Part shown: positions 23,380 through 32,194 of the stretch, in pieces
How the letters are laid out: the number at the start of each line of letters is the position of its first letter
How positions within the stretch are numbered: position 1 is the first letter of the stretch
From: an uncultured Lachnospiraceae bacterium
GTDB taxonomy: Bacteria > Bacillota > Clostridia > Lachnospirales > Lachnospiraceae
DNA length: 39,854 nt
Direction: 5' to 3'
Assembly: GCA_910579425.1 (NCBI GenBank)
Contig: CAJTVL010000037.1
Coordinates: 1 to 39,854, forward strand
Notes under the pieces: generated by a model
The model's input: the letters and a program-made list of their open reading frames with translations, nothing else
Databases searched by the model: none
Told to the model about the DNA's origin: nothing
Translations under genes and position numbers: made by a program

Positions 23380-24990
23380 TCAGTTCTCCCCTCCGGCGCC
23401 GCTGATCTGGCTTCGGTATTCCTGAGGCGTCACATCCATATATTTTTTAAAAAAATGGGTAAAATAAGAGGCCGTATTCATCCCTACCTTCTCTGCTATG
23501 GTCTGAATTTTAACCGTGGGATCCTTAAGCATCTCCTTGGCCGCATTCAGACGCATGGCAATAATATACTGCCTGAGGGATTGATTCATCACCTTTTTGT
23601 AAACCTGGGAAAGATAAGAGGGATGGAGCCCTGCCACCTCCCCTAATCTGGTTGCCGACAGGTCTTCCCCCAGATTGTCCAGAATATAATTTCTTACCCG
23701 GTATACAATTGTATTGTCCGCATCTGCGTACATTGCTTCTCTTTTGGAGAAATACTCCTCCGCAATCCCTTCCAGGTAAAAACAGGCATCCTGAAAGCCC
23801 CTGTGCTCATTGTAATTGGCAAGCCTGTCCAGATCGATGTGGGACAAAGCGGTATTTTCCCCCGGCAGATAATTTAGAACCGCCTGCATCAGCAGGGATG
23901 CAATGGTCAGATAAACGGTGATAGCCTGCTCCGGGCTTTCTTCCTCTGTCTGCTTCCTGATCTCCTCCACCGTCTTGGTGAAATCCTCTGCTTTTCCATA
24001 TAAAAGGCTGTCGCTGATCTTTTCCGTCTGGATCAGGCTGATGATTGTCCCTGCTTTTTGCCAACGGTATGGCCCGCCAAAAGCTTCTGCGCCGCAGAGA
24101 AGCACTCCCCTTTCTCCTTCGGTTTCGAATCTTTTACTGCTCAGCGTCTGAAAGGCTTCCATAAGCCCTTCTGCCTCCAATTCCCTGACATACAGATAAA
24201 TCCGGGGAATATGGATACCCATACGCTCACACATACTCAGGGAAATCTCCAGAAATCCCTTCAGTCGTTCCAGTCGATTATCCTCAGACTGGGCAAGAAG
24301 CAGAATCGTATGATTTAAAATACTGGCCATGCAGCTCTGAAATCCATTTTTCAGATTCTCCGCAAGGATACTCTGTATCCTCCTGGTGGTCATTGCATCC
24401 GTTTCCGGCTCCATACAGACCAGCCCCATCATCATTGTTTTTTCAATATCCAGAGTGATCTTGGCCGATTTCATTTTGGAAATCAGCTTTTCCTTAAACG
24501 CCCCGCCCCACTTCTCGGTCATGACCATATCCTTCATACACTCCTGGCGCAAAAGGGGCAGCGCTTCCTTCCATGACTCTGTCATTTCCAAAAGCCGAAG
24601 CTTCTCATCATACTCTCTCTCCAGCCTTTGGTAGGCCCGCTCTATGGCCTGACATATAGCCCTGTCCCCATCCAGTTTCAGTACATAGTCCACGGCACGG
24701 CCCCTGAGCGCGCTTCTGGCATACTCAAATTCGCTGTGCCCGGTCAGAAAAACCGTCAAACAGTCAGGCCACTCCTTTTCCACAATTTGAGCCATCTTCA
24801 TACCGTCCATTTCCGGCATCCGAATGTCGCTCATCAGGAGATCTATTCTGAACTTTTTGAAAACCGCAATCGCCTCCTGTGCCGAATTTGCCTGATAAAC
24901 CAAAAATTTATCCGCAAACTGTTCCGATACCATCTGATAAAGCCCTTCCAGAATCAACGGCTCATCATCAACAATTAACAGGTTATACAT
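23380..24990 (-). CDS. YesN-type response regulator with AraC DNA-binding domain
   Basis: A 536-residue regulator. Residues 1-125 are a receiver domain (LLIVDDEPLILEGL, phospho-acceptor Asp55 in LLMSDIRMPEMDG). A long middle region (about 130-420) has no clear signature and is usual in this group. The C-terminal AraC domain has two helix-turn-helix motifs (LGEVAGLHPSYLSQVYKK and IQTIAEKVGMNTASYFTHFFKK, then YMDVTPQEYR). It overlaps the kinase gene by 8 bp, so the two are a matched pair. It should activate the sugar operon in response to its external ligand. A regulator gene inside the operon it likely controls implies positive feedback. Confidence 0.94.
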   Translation of the reverse strand: MYNLLIVDDEPLILEGLYQMVSEQFADKFLVYQANSAQEAIAVFKKFRIDLLMSDIRMPEMDGMKMAQIVEKEWPDCLTVFLTGHSEFEYARSALRGRAVDYVLKLDGDRAICQAIERAYQRLEREYDEKLRLLEMTESWKEALPLLRQECMKDMVMTEKWGGAFKEKLISKMKSAKITLDIEKTMMMGLVCMEPETDAMTTRRIQSILAENLKNGFQSCMASILNHTILLLAQSEDNRLERLKGFLEISLSMCERMGIHIPRIYLYVRELEAEGLMEAFQTLSSKRFETEGERGVLLCGAEAFGGPYRWQKAGTIISLIQTEKISDSLLYGKAEDFTKTVEEIRKQTEEESPEQAITVYLTIASLLMQAVLNYLPGENTALSHIDLDRLANYNEHRGFQDACFYLEGIAEEYFSKREAMYADADNTIVYRVRNYILDNLGEDLSATRLGEVAGLHPSYLSQVYKKVMNQSLRQYIIAMRLNAAKEMLKDPTVKIQTIAEKVGMNTASYFTHFFKKYMDVTPQEYRSQISGAGGEN

Positions 24991-26713
24991 CTCGCCCTTC
25001 TTTCAGTTTAATTTTTGCCGTCACGCAAAAGCCGCCTTCTTTCCTGTTTTCAAAGAATACGCCGCTCTCGCTGCCATAATGCATCTTAAGCCGCATGTCC
25101 GTATTGGAAATGGCGTGGATTTCCTCCATCACAAACTTCCCCTCATCCATCTGCTTTTTGACCCTCTCCACTTCCTCCTGTGTGATTCCCGGCCCGTTAT
25201 CCTCCACAGAAAAGTAAAAGAACTCATTCTCCCATCTCATTCCGATCATAATCTCTCCGCCTCTTACTACATTTTTCATTCCATGCTCATAGGCGTTTTC
25301 AACCAAAGGCTGCAAAATCAGCGGAATAATCCGTACCTCCTTTACCTCCTCCGGCTGCTTTCCCATCTCTGCTCTGATTCTATCTCCAAACCTTGTCCTC
25401 TGAATTGCAAGATAGCTTTCTATATGGCTGATTTCCTGCTCGATATACACATTTCCGCCTCCGGCTCTTGTAACATATTGATAGTACTTCCCCAGATGCT
25501 GGGCATATTCCGCAATAGAATCATTTCCTTCAAGCTGGGCCATCCGGTTGATCAGGAAAAGACTGTTGTAGAGAAAATGAGGCTGTATCTGGTATTGGAG
25601 CTGCTTAAATTCCGCCATATGCAGGGAATAGGCGGAAGCGATATTCTCATGAATCAGCCGCTCTGTTTTACGCACCATTTCATTATACCTGTGGTAAATA
25701 AGGGAAAGCTCATCCTGTACTTCCTCCTTGATCAGGAAATTGTTATCCTTTTCTCCCTCCATGGCTTTCAAAATTTTATTTAGTGGCATTGCAAAGGACT
25801 TTGCGGCATAAAAGGAATAGATTGCAAACACCACTGCAGTCAGCAGGGTAAGCCCTCCGATAAATATGTTAAAAAAATGCAGCGGTTCTTCAATTACCAT
25901 ATCGGGATAACAGTATATCAGCCACATATCCGTATCCGAAAGGCTGCATCCTGAGGCAAAGCCGCCTCCCGGCGCATTGGCATGGATCCATTCCTCTTCC
26001 CCATCCATCCGTATCTGCGCTGCCGCTTCCGCGAGTACCGGATAGGCTTCGGCGCTTTTCTGCTGCTTTCGTTCCGAGCTGGTCAGGATCGTCCCTTCGG
26101 CATCCATCAAAAACAGGGTTCCTTCATCCTGCTCTAACATTTTATTCAGTTCATATTTTAATGTAAAGGGCGTGAGCGTCGCCCTTATGTAGATATAGGG
26201 CGGGACATTTTCATCCGCCTTAATGTTTAGCGGTAAATATACTGTAAGACGGATCCTGCCGTCCTCCTCCCGATAAATCTGCCTGTTGTCGGCATACTGT
26301 TCTTCCTCATAGATATCAAAAATAGGGCTGTCCGCACTGATGACTACCTTTCTTTCCGGAAAATGAATTGTAACCGCATCTACGATACCATGCTGTATTT
26401 TGATATTGAGCAGCCTGGAGGAAATACTTCTGATCATTTCATGCCTCTGGTATACGCTCAGGCTCTCCCACATAACATGGAGCCTGAGCAGATTGTCGTC
26501 ATCCATCATACTGCTCTGTGCCAGCAATATGGAATCCATCTCCGTCTCCAGACGCCCTTTCCAAAAACGCACTTTCGAATCCAACGTATCCTGTAACTGA
26601 TCGGATAACACCTTTCTTTCATAAAGGCTGCTGAACAGACCAATCCCATAAAAACATAAACAGATCAGAATAATCGATATGAGCATTTTTTTGAACGTCC
26701 TGGAACGATACAT
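24983..26713 (-). CDS. YesM-type sensor histidine kinase
   Basis: A 576-residue membrane kinase. One helix lies near residues 9-28 and a second near 290-310, with an external sensor region of about 260 residues between them. A HAMP-like linker and then the His_kinase domain follow, with QLQYQIQPHFLYNSLFLINR (phospho-His in QPHFLYN). The HATPase has LQPLVENAYEHGM and DNGPGI. The type is the one paired with YesN-like regulators in sugar loci of Firmicutes. It starts 32 bp after the second permease gene and ends in an 8-bp overlap with the regulator gene. The ligand is probably the oligosaccharide imported by the adjoining ABC system, or its binding protein. Confidence 0.94.
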   Translation of the reverse strand: MYRSRTFKKMLISIILICLCFYGIGLFSSLYERKVLSDQLQDTLDSKVRFWKGRLETEMDSILLAQSSMMDDDNLLRLHVMWESLSVYQRHEMIRSISSRLLNIKIQHGIVDAVTIHFPERKVVISADSPIFDIYEEEQYADNRQIYREEDGRIRLTVYLPLNIKADENVPPYIYIRATLTPFTLKYELNKMLEQDEGTLFLMDAEGTILTSSERKQQKSAEAYPVLAEAAAQIRMDGEEEWIHANAPGGGFASGCSLSDTDMWLIYCYPDMVIEEPLHFFNIFIGGLTLLTAVVFAIYSFYAAKSFAMPLNKILKAMEGEKDNNFLIKEEVQDELSLIYHRYNEMVRKTERLIHENIASAYSLHMAEFKQLQYQIQPHFLYNSLFLINRMAQLEGNDSIAEYAQHLGKYYQYVTRAGGGNVYIEQEISHIESYLAIQRTRFGDRIRAEMGKQPEEVKEVRIIPLILQPLVENAYEHGMKNVVRGGEIMIGMRWENEFFYFSVEDNGPGITQEEVERVKKQMDEGKFVMEEIHAISNTDMRLKMHYGSESGVFFENRKEGGFCVTAKIKLKEGRDV

Positions 26714-26745
26714 TCAGTTGTTTCCTTCCTTTTTCCTGCATCAGA

Positions 26746-27660
26746 TCATCCTTTTACAGAGCCCATAACCATCCCCTTTACAAAATATCTCTGCAAGAAG
26801 GGATAGGCCGCTACAATGGGTAAGGTGGAAAGAAAAATCTGTGCGCATTTCACTGTCCTGTCGGAAATCAGCGCCATGGTCTGCCAGTCTGTAGTACTGT
26901 TTACGGAAGTATCTCCCTGTATGATAATGGTATGGAGATAACTTTGTAAAGGGTATTGGTCGGGCTTATTCATCATAATGATTCCGTCGAACCAGGAATT
27001 CCAATGATATACCAGCGCAAACAGACATATGGTTGCAATGCTGGCCTTAGAGAGAGGGACATAAATTTTCATCAGAATACTCCAATGGCTGGCTCCGTCC
27101 ATAAAAGCTGCCTCCTCCAACTCCTCAGGGATTGCCCTGAAAAAGTTCAGCATCAACACCATACTGAACACCGGTACTGCCCCCGGAAGAACTAAAGCCC
27201 AGATGGTCCCTAAGATACCCACGCTTTTGATGGTCATATACTGAGGAATCAGTCCGCCGTTCACCAGCATGGTGATAAAAAAGAACCAGGTATAAACCGT
27301 CCGTGCTCTCAGCTTCTGATTATCCTTGGACAGGGGATAGGCGGTCAGGATGCACATGAGCACATTCAGTGACACCCCAAGAAGGCATCTGAGCAGCGTG
27401 ACCCCCAAAGACCTCCAGAATGCCGCCCGCTTCGCCACATATTCATAGGATTTCAGCGTAAATTCCACCGGCCATAATTTCACAAGTCCTGCCGTTGCCG
27501 CCGCATTAGAGCTCAGTGAGACCGCCAGAATATTGACCAGAGGCAAAACGCACATTAAGGCCAAAAGTACCAAAAACAGTCCGTTTATAATCGTAAATAT
27601 CCGGGAGCCTAGAGATTCGCGCACTCTGACGCCGGATTGTATGGATGATCCCTTTTTCAT
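26746..27660 (-). CDS. LplC/YtcP-type ABC sugar permease
   Basis: The 304-residue membrane protein has six helices. The EAA loop EELEEAAFMDGASHWSILMKIYVPLSKA (split here: EELEEAAFMDGA then HWSILMKIYVPL) is the docking site for the ATPase. The C-terminus RYFVKGMVMGSVKG is typical of YtcP/LplC permeases. It forms a heterodimer with the preceding permease. No ATPase gene is in the window; systems of this class normally share one MsmX-type ATPase encoded elsewhere. The start follows AAGGAGGG, 15 bp after the first permease gene. Confidence 0.93.
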   Translation of the reverse strand: MKKGSSIQSGVRVRESLGSRIFTIINGLFLVLLALMCVLPLVNILAVSLSSNAAATAGLVKLWPVEFTLKSYEYVAKRAAFWRSLGVTLLRCLLGVSLNVLMCILTAYPLSKDNQKLRARTVYTWFFFITMLVNGGLIPQYMTIKSVGILGTIWALVLPGAVPVFSMVLMLNFFRAIPEELEEAAFMDGASHWSILMKIYVPLSKASIATICLFALVYHWNSWFDGIIMMNKPDQYPLQSYLHTIIIQGDTSVNSTTDWQTMALISDRTVKCAQIFLSTLPIVAAYPFLQRYFVKGMVMGSVKG

Positions 27661-27675
27661 ATCTTTGCTCCCTCC

Positions 27676-28599
27676 TTAAAATATCCTGTAATCAAAAAAT
27701 TTATAAGCTACATGATAGGATACGGAAATAAACAGGCAGGATACCGCCGATTTGAACAGCCCCATTGCCGTGGCAGGCCCAAATTGAGCGTCAATCAGAC
27801 CGATCCGGTAAATGAAAGTGTCAATAATATCGCCTGTCTCATAAACCTGGGGACTGTACAGATTCAAAATCTGATCGAATCCTGCATTTAACACATTTCC
27901 TAGGGAAAGAACGCACATCAGCACCACTATCATCCGGATTCCCGGAAGGGTTACATGCCACATTTTCTGAAAGCGGCCGGCTCCGTCCATGGTAGCCGCC
28001 TCATACAGGCTGGGATCAATCCCTGTGATTGCCGCCAGATACACCACCGTTCCAAAACCAAACCCTTTCCAAATGTCCGTCATCACAATGGTAGGCTGAA
28101 ACCATTTATTGCTTCCCAGGAAAAAGATGGGCTTGATGCCCAAAAACCCCAGCGCCTGATTTACAATGCCGGAAGAGGGGGACAGAATATCGATCATCAC
28201 ACCTCCCAAAACCACCCAGGAGAGGAAATAGGGCAGATAAATGGCTGTCTGTACGGTTCTGCGGAATTTATTAGAGCGGACTTCATTTAAAAGGATTGCA
28301 ACACTAATCGGCACAATAAGTCCTAAAATAATCTTAAAAAAAGCAATCACAACGGTATTTTTCAGAGCGGACATAGCCCCCGGCATATTCAGCAGATAGG
28401 TGAAATTGTCAAACCCTATCCATTTCTGATCCCCGAACAGGCCCTTGGCAGGAATAAATTTTTCAAAGGCAATCACCATGCCCGCCATGGGAATATAACA
28501 AAAGATAATGGTAAAGATAATACCTGGAACCAGCATTAAATGAAGAGGAAGCTCCCTTTTAAAGGCTCCCTTTTTTCTGATTGATTTCGTTTTTGCCAT
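27676..28599 (-). CDS. LplB-type ABC sugar permease
   Basis: A 307-residue inner-membrane subunit with six helices. Typical pieces are LMLVPGIIFTIIFCYIPMAG at helix 1, LNEVRSNKFRRTVQTAIYLP, and the EAA loop SLYEAATMDGAGRFQKMWHV. These are the marks of LplB-type permeases for oligosaccharides. I chose the ATG at 28599; AAAGGAG lies 13 bases upstream, a wide spacing. The frame is open to 28650, but that part lacks a better site. It follows the binding-protein gene and is co-transcribed with it. Confidence 0.92.
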   Translation of the reverse strand: MAKTKSIRKKGAFKRELPLHLMLVPGIIFTIIFCYIPMAGMVIAFEKFIPAKGLFGDQKWIGFDNFTYLLNMPGAMSALKNTVVIAFFKIILGLIVPISVAILLNEVRSNKFRRTVQTAIYLPYFLSWVVLGGVMIDILSPSSGIVNQALGFLGIKPIFFLGSNKWFQPTIVMTDIWKGFGFGTVVYLAAITGIDPSLYEAATMDGAGRFQKMWHVTLPGIRMIVVLMCVLSLGNVLNAGFDQILNLYSPQVYETGDIIDTFIYRIGLIDAQFGPATAMGLFKSAVSCLFISVSYHVAYKFFDYRIF

Positions 28600-28730
28600 T
28601 CGTATGACCACACTCCTTTCGGGATTTCTCTCCTGACAGTAAACAGCCACTGATTTGTCTTTTACTTAAGACAGCCCTGCTTTTACACAGAGCTGCCCTT
28701 TTTCCTCTTTTATTCCTCTAAACTCTTACC

Positions 28731-30509
28731 TTACTGTACGGACTGATACCACTCGTTTGCTTCCCTTGTAATATCCTCTCCTCCCAGCTTGTTGAAATCT
28801 TCCACAAAGGTATCGAAATCATCTACCGGAGCTTCCCCGATAATGATCTTGGTATAGACCTCGTCCCGCATGGTTTCAAGGGTGGAAAGCTTCTCCGTCA
28901 TAGTTTCGGTAGGAGCACCCACGAATTGATTGATCATAATACGGCCTGATTCGCTTAAATCGTTGATGGTCGAATAGGAACTTGGCGCAGGCCCGTAAAT
29001 TCTTTCCCATCCCCACAATGCAAATCCTTCGTCGCTGCCGGAGTAGTAGCTGTCCAGCTTGTCCTGAATAGATTTCGCCTCTCCTGTCAGAGAAGAGGTA
29101 TCCCCTGCCTGACGGGCTGCCTCAATATCCAGATAGGCCTGAATATTTTTGTTGGGCATAGAGCACTGGATGGGAGAGAGCTTCCACACGCCCTCTGCCT
29201 CCGGGGGCGCATAGTAAACACCGTTGTCTCCTGTCTCACCCCAACACTTTTCAATGAATAAATTAATCATCTTAACCACTGCTTCGGGATGCTCAAAATT
29301 CTTGTTTACCGCAATCCATCTGTTGGTTCCAAGATCTGCCTGTACGGACGCCGGACTTCCTGTTGCGGAAGGAATGGGGTAGGCGGACCACTGGCTCTCC
29401 TCATCATTGTCCTTACAGGACTGGAAAGGAGTCAGGGAAAGCCATTGCTGACCGAATCCAAATCCACATTTTCCCGCTGCCGTAGCTTCACCTGCCTTAG
29501 TGGAATCCTTTACACCGAATTCCATATCCAGATAGCCTTTTTCATACATATCGTGAAGAGCCGCCAGGGCTGTCTTGCATTCCGGCTGAATCGCCCCGTA
29601 AACAAGTTGTCCGTCCTTTTCTATCCAGATCCCCGGGTATGCCCCATAGGCGTTGAAAAATCCTCTCAGTCCTCCGAAGCTGCCGCCTAAAATGCCGGTA
29701 CCGGCAACGCCCATTCCAATGGTGTCATCCTGTCCGTTTCCGTCAAAATCCGCTTTCACAAAAGCATCTACCATAGCCATTACTTCATCCATGGTTTCAG
29801 GCACTTCCATGTTTAGCTTCTCCAGCCAGTCTGTCCGAATCCACATCAGATCTACCGAGTCCACACTGCCGCCGGTTACGGGAATCCCGTATTGAACACC
29901 GTCTTTCTTACCTGCCAGGAACGGGGCTTCCCCCTCCTGATTCATCACCTCTTTGGTAAAATCAGCCGCATATTCGTCGAACACGGAGCCCATTTCCTGA
30001 ACAAGCCCTGCATCTACCAACTGCATCATCTGTGTGGCGGTCACGCACATCACGTCCGGCAGCTCCTCGCTCGCCATGGAAACGTTCATTTTCTGGTTGA
30101 ATTCGTCATCGCCTTTCACAATCCAGTCATAAACGATTTTAATACCCAACTCCTCTTCATAGGTATCCAGCCAGAAGTTATCCTCCAAGGTCTGGCCCGG
30201 AAGGTTCGCAAGCACATTCGTCTCAATGGTGTCGTCCGTGCTGCGGACAAAATGGATCTCCAAAGGCTCTTCATATCTTCCGAAAGGATCGGAGCTGCCG
30301 TTCCCCTCTGCCTCTCCTGCGCCTTCTGCCGAAGCGTCGTCTGCCTGATCCGCCTGCGCTTCTCCACTACCTTCGGCAGACTCAGATGTGCCGGACTCTT
30401 CTTTCTCTTTCTCCGGTGCGGAGCCGGTATCCCCATTTCCCCCGCAGGCTGTCATAGAAAGCACCATGGATGCTGCAAGGAACAATCCAAGTAACTTTTT
30501 CTTTTTCAT
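28731..30509 (-). CDS. LplA-type solute-binding lipoprotein
   Basis: A 592-residue binding protein. The signal peptide ends in the lipobox SMTAC, so Cys22 should be lipidated. An acidic Ser/Glu/Ala-rich linker (about 25-75) tethers the domain to the membrane. The mature domain has the usual family-1 pattern (ELPDVMCVTATQMMQLVDAG, ADFDGNGQDDTIGMGVAG, GLRGFFNAYGAYPG, GTNRWIAVNKNFEHPEAV). ADFDGNGQDD looks like the calcium-type loop seen in many LplA proteins. It is the first gene of the operon, behind a sigma-A promoter at 30551-30580, with AGGAGG before the ATG. It delivers the sugar to the two permeases that follow. Confidence 0.94.
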   Translation of the reverse strand: MKKKKLLGLFLAASMVLSMTACGGNGDTGSAPEKEKEESGTSESAEGSGEAQADQADDASAEGAGEAEGNGSSDPFGRYEEPLEIHFVRSTDDTIETNVLANLPGQTLEDNFWLDTYEEELGIKIVYDWIVKGDDEFNQKMNVSMASEELPDVMCVTATQMMQLVDAGLVQEMGSVFDEYAADFTKEVMNQEGEAPFLAGKKDGVQYGIPVTGGSVDSVDLMWIRTDWLEKLNMEVPETMDEVMAMVDAFVKADFDGNGQDDTIGMGVAGTGILGGSFGGLRGFFNAYGAYPGIWIEKDGQLVYGAIQPECKTALAALHDMYEKGYLDMEFGVKDSTKAGEATAAGKCGFGFGQQWLSLTPFQSCKDNDEESQWSAYPIPSATGSPASVQADLGTNRWIAVNKNFEHPEAVVKMINLFIEKCWGETGDNGVYYAPPEAEGVWKLSPIQCSMPNKNIQAYLDIEAARQAGDTSSLTGEAKSIQDKLDSYYSGSDEGFALWGWERIYGPAPSSYSTINDLSESGRIMINQFVGAPTETMTEKLSTLETMRDEVYTKIIIGEAPVDDFDTFVEDFNKLGGEDITREANEWYQSVQ

Positions 30510-30550
30510 CTTCTCTTACCTCCTTCTTAATCATCTCAATTTATAATATT

Positions 30551-30580
30551 ATTATAGGAAAGAGGCAGCTGTCCCTTCAA
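30551..30580 (-). promoter_or_regulatory. Promoter of the carbohydrate operon
   Basis: TTGAAG (complement of 30575-30580), 18-bp spacer, TATAAT (complement of 30551-30556), 42 bp before the lipoprotein start. The 319-bp gap between the two binding-protein genes (30510-30828) holds this promoter, A+T-rich DNA upstream of it where a YesN-type regulator could bind, and the hairpin at 30728-30770. Confidence 0.7.
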
Positions 30581-30727
30581 TTGTACTTTTCATAGATTTG
30601 TTGCTTTTTTATTATATTTTGCATTCTTCAATGCTTTTTATGTGCATTTTTTTCAGCAATCTGTTCTTTTCAAAAAATGTGCCGACAATTTGGTGGCTTT
30701 ATCTTCCCTCCTGCATTTATAATATAG

Positions 30728-30770
30728 AAGAGTGCAAAACCTTGTCACATCGGCACGGCTTTACACTCTT
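30728..30770 (-). terminator. Long hairpin after the second binding-protein gene
   Basis: Arms of 14 bp (30728-30741 and 30757-30770, with G-T pairs) enclose a 15-base loop. On the minus strand CTATATTATAA follows, not a true T-run. It lies about 60 bp beyond the stop codon and probably ends or stabilises that mRNA. Confidence 0.5.
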
Positions 30771-30828
30771 TGCTTTCAAAAATTCCTCTGTTTCATTTTT
30801 CAGAGCAGCCTCTCTGGCATCCATCTAC

Positions 30829-32151
30829 CTACCTGCCCGAACGGATACTCTCCTCCTGCAGCCTGTCAAGCTCTGCCATGCACTCATCCACCGTAGCGCC
30901 GCCAAGAAGCTTTCTTACCACCATGCATGTATTGCCCCACTGCTCCATTTTCATACCGGCATTGGCTCCAAGAACATAGACATTCTCCTGAATCCTGTCA
31001 TTTAACGGCTTAAGTGCCTTAATACATTCCACCTCCACATTTTTTGAGGGAGAGATCACCTTATTGGTTTCCGCGTACACTTTCAGCGCTTCATCACAGG
31101 TCATCACTTCCAGCGTGCGCATGGCATCCTCCGCGTGCCTGGCTTCTGCGCCCACACCGAATCCTGTTATGGACATCACCGGCATCTGTCCCCTGCTGCT
31201 GGGGAATCCTATGACTACCAGTTCAAAATCCGGATTGCCATAGGCAGTATCCGTGTTCGCCGCTCCCCAGTAGGCCATTACAATCGGAGTCTTCTGCGCC
31301 AGAAAATCCACACCTTCCCCCTCAATTGCCTCGCTGACACATGCCTTTTTAGCATCAATATATCCCTGGTCAATCATTTCCTGCAAAAATTCAAAGCCCG
31401 GGCGCATATAATCACTGTATTTGCTCTCTCCGCTGTTTAGGGCCGCGATCTCTGCCTCCGTATTTCCGCCGTTGTACAGATCCGCATAGGCCTGGGCCAG
31501 GACAAAGGTCTCCAGCCACCATCTGTTGGCCCCCACCGGCGTCTCAATCCCGTTTTCCTTAAACACACGGCAGCATTCCAAAAACTCCTCCGGCGTCTGA
31601 GGCAGCTCCAGAGCGTACCTGTCAAACATATCCTGATTGATAAACAGGCCGTAGGCCACCACCTCCTGTGGGATTGCCACCAGCTTCCCGTTCACAACAT
31701 TGGCAGTCTTTACCACATCCCTCAGATTCTCTGCTCCGGCAAGGCCCGACAGATCCATCAGCCTTCCTTCCTCCCCCAATGCCTGGATGGTGTCCGGATT
31801 GAGCAGATACATATCGTCCATATTGTTTCGAGCCCTGTCCAGGGTTACTTCATCATAGGTCTTATCCTGATAATCCTCGGCCGTATAAGTCACATAACTC
31901 ACACTGACGCCCAGCTTTTCTTCCGCCATAATAATCGTTTTATCCGCCGCACTCCTTGCGGTGTTGACCGTATCCGCCTCTGTTTTCTCCATCGGACTGA
32001 ACATAACAATTTCCCTTGCTGTCTCCTCGTTTTCTATCACAAGGTTATTGCCGTTTTCCTTTCCCCCGCAGGCCGCCGCCGCAAGCGTTACCGCACATAT
32101 CATACAGAGCGATGCTGCCTTTACGGTATATCTTTTTCTATTCCTGCTCAT
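30829..32151 (-). CDS. Family-1 solute-binding lipoprotein next to a hybrid kinase
   Basis: The 440-residue protein has a signal peptide ending in LAAAAC (lipid on Cys28). The body is of the family-1 sugar-binding type: VNGKLVAIPQEVVAYGLFIN, ELPQTPEEFLECCRVFKENG and IVMAYWGAANTD. No permease gene adjoins it; the nearby permeases have their own binding protein. Instead it starts 43 bp after a Cache-type hybrid kinase gene and is surely co-transcribed with it. It may serve as the kinase's ligand-binding partner, as in other kinase/binding-protein pairs. AGGAG precedes the ATG. Confidence 0.88.
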   Translation of the reverse strand: MSRNRKRYTVKAASLCMICAVTLAAAACGGKENGNNLVIENEETAREIVMFSPMEKTEADTVNTARSAADKTIIMAEEKLGVSVSYVTYTAEDYQDKTYDEVTLDRARNNMDDMYLLNPDTIQALGEEGRLMDLSGLAGAENLRDVVKTANVVNGKLVAIPQEVVAYGLFINQDMFDRYALELPQTPEEFLECCRVFKENGIETPVGANRWWLETFVLAQAYADLYNGGNTEAEIAALNSGESKYSDYMRPGFEFLQEMIDQGYIDAKKACVSEAIEGEGVDFLAQKTPIVMAYWGAANTDTAYGNPDFELVVIGFPSSRGQMPVMSITGFGVGAEARHAEDAMRTLEVMTCDEALKVYAETNKVISPSKNVEVECIKALKPLNDRIQENVYVLGANAGMKMEQWGNTCMVVRKLLGGATVDECMAELDRLQEESIRSGR

Positions 32152-32194
32152 ATTCTGCTTCTCCTCTTTATCCTATGGAACAGGCCGGTTTGTG

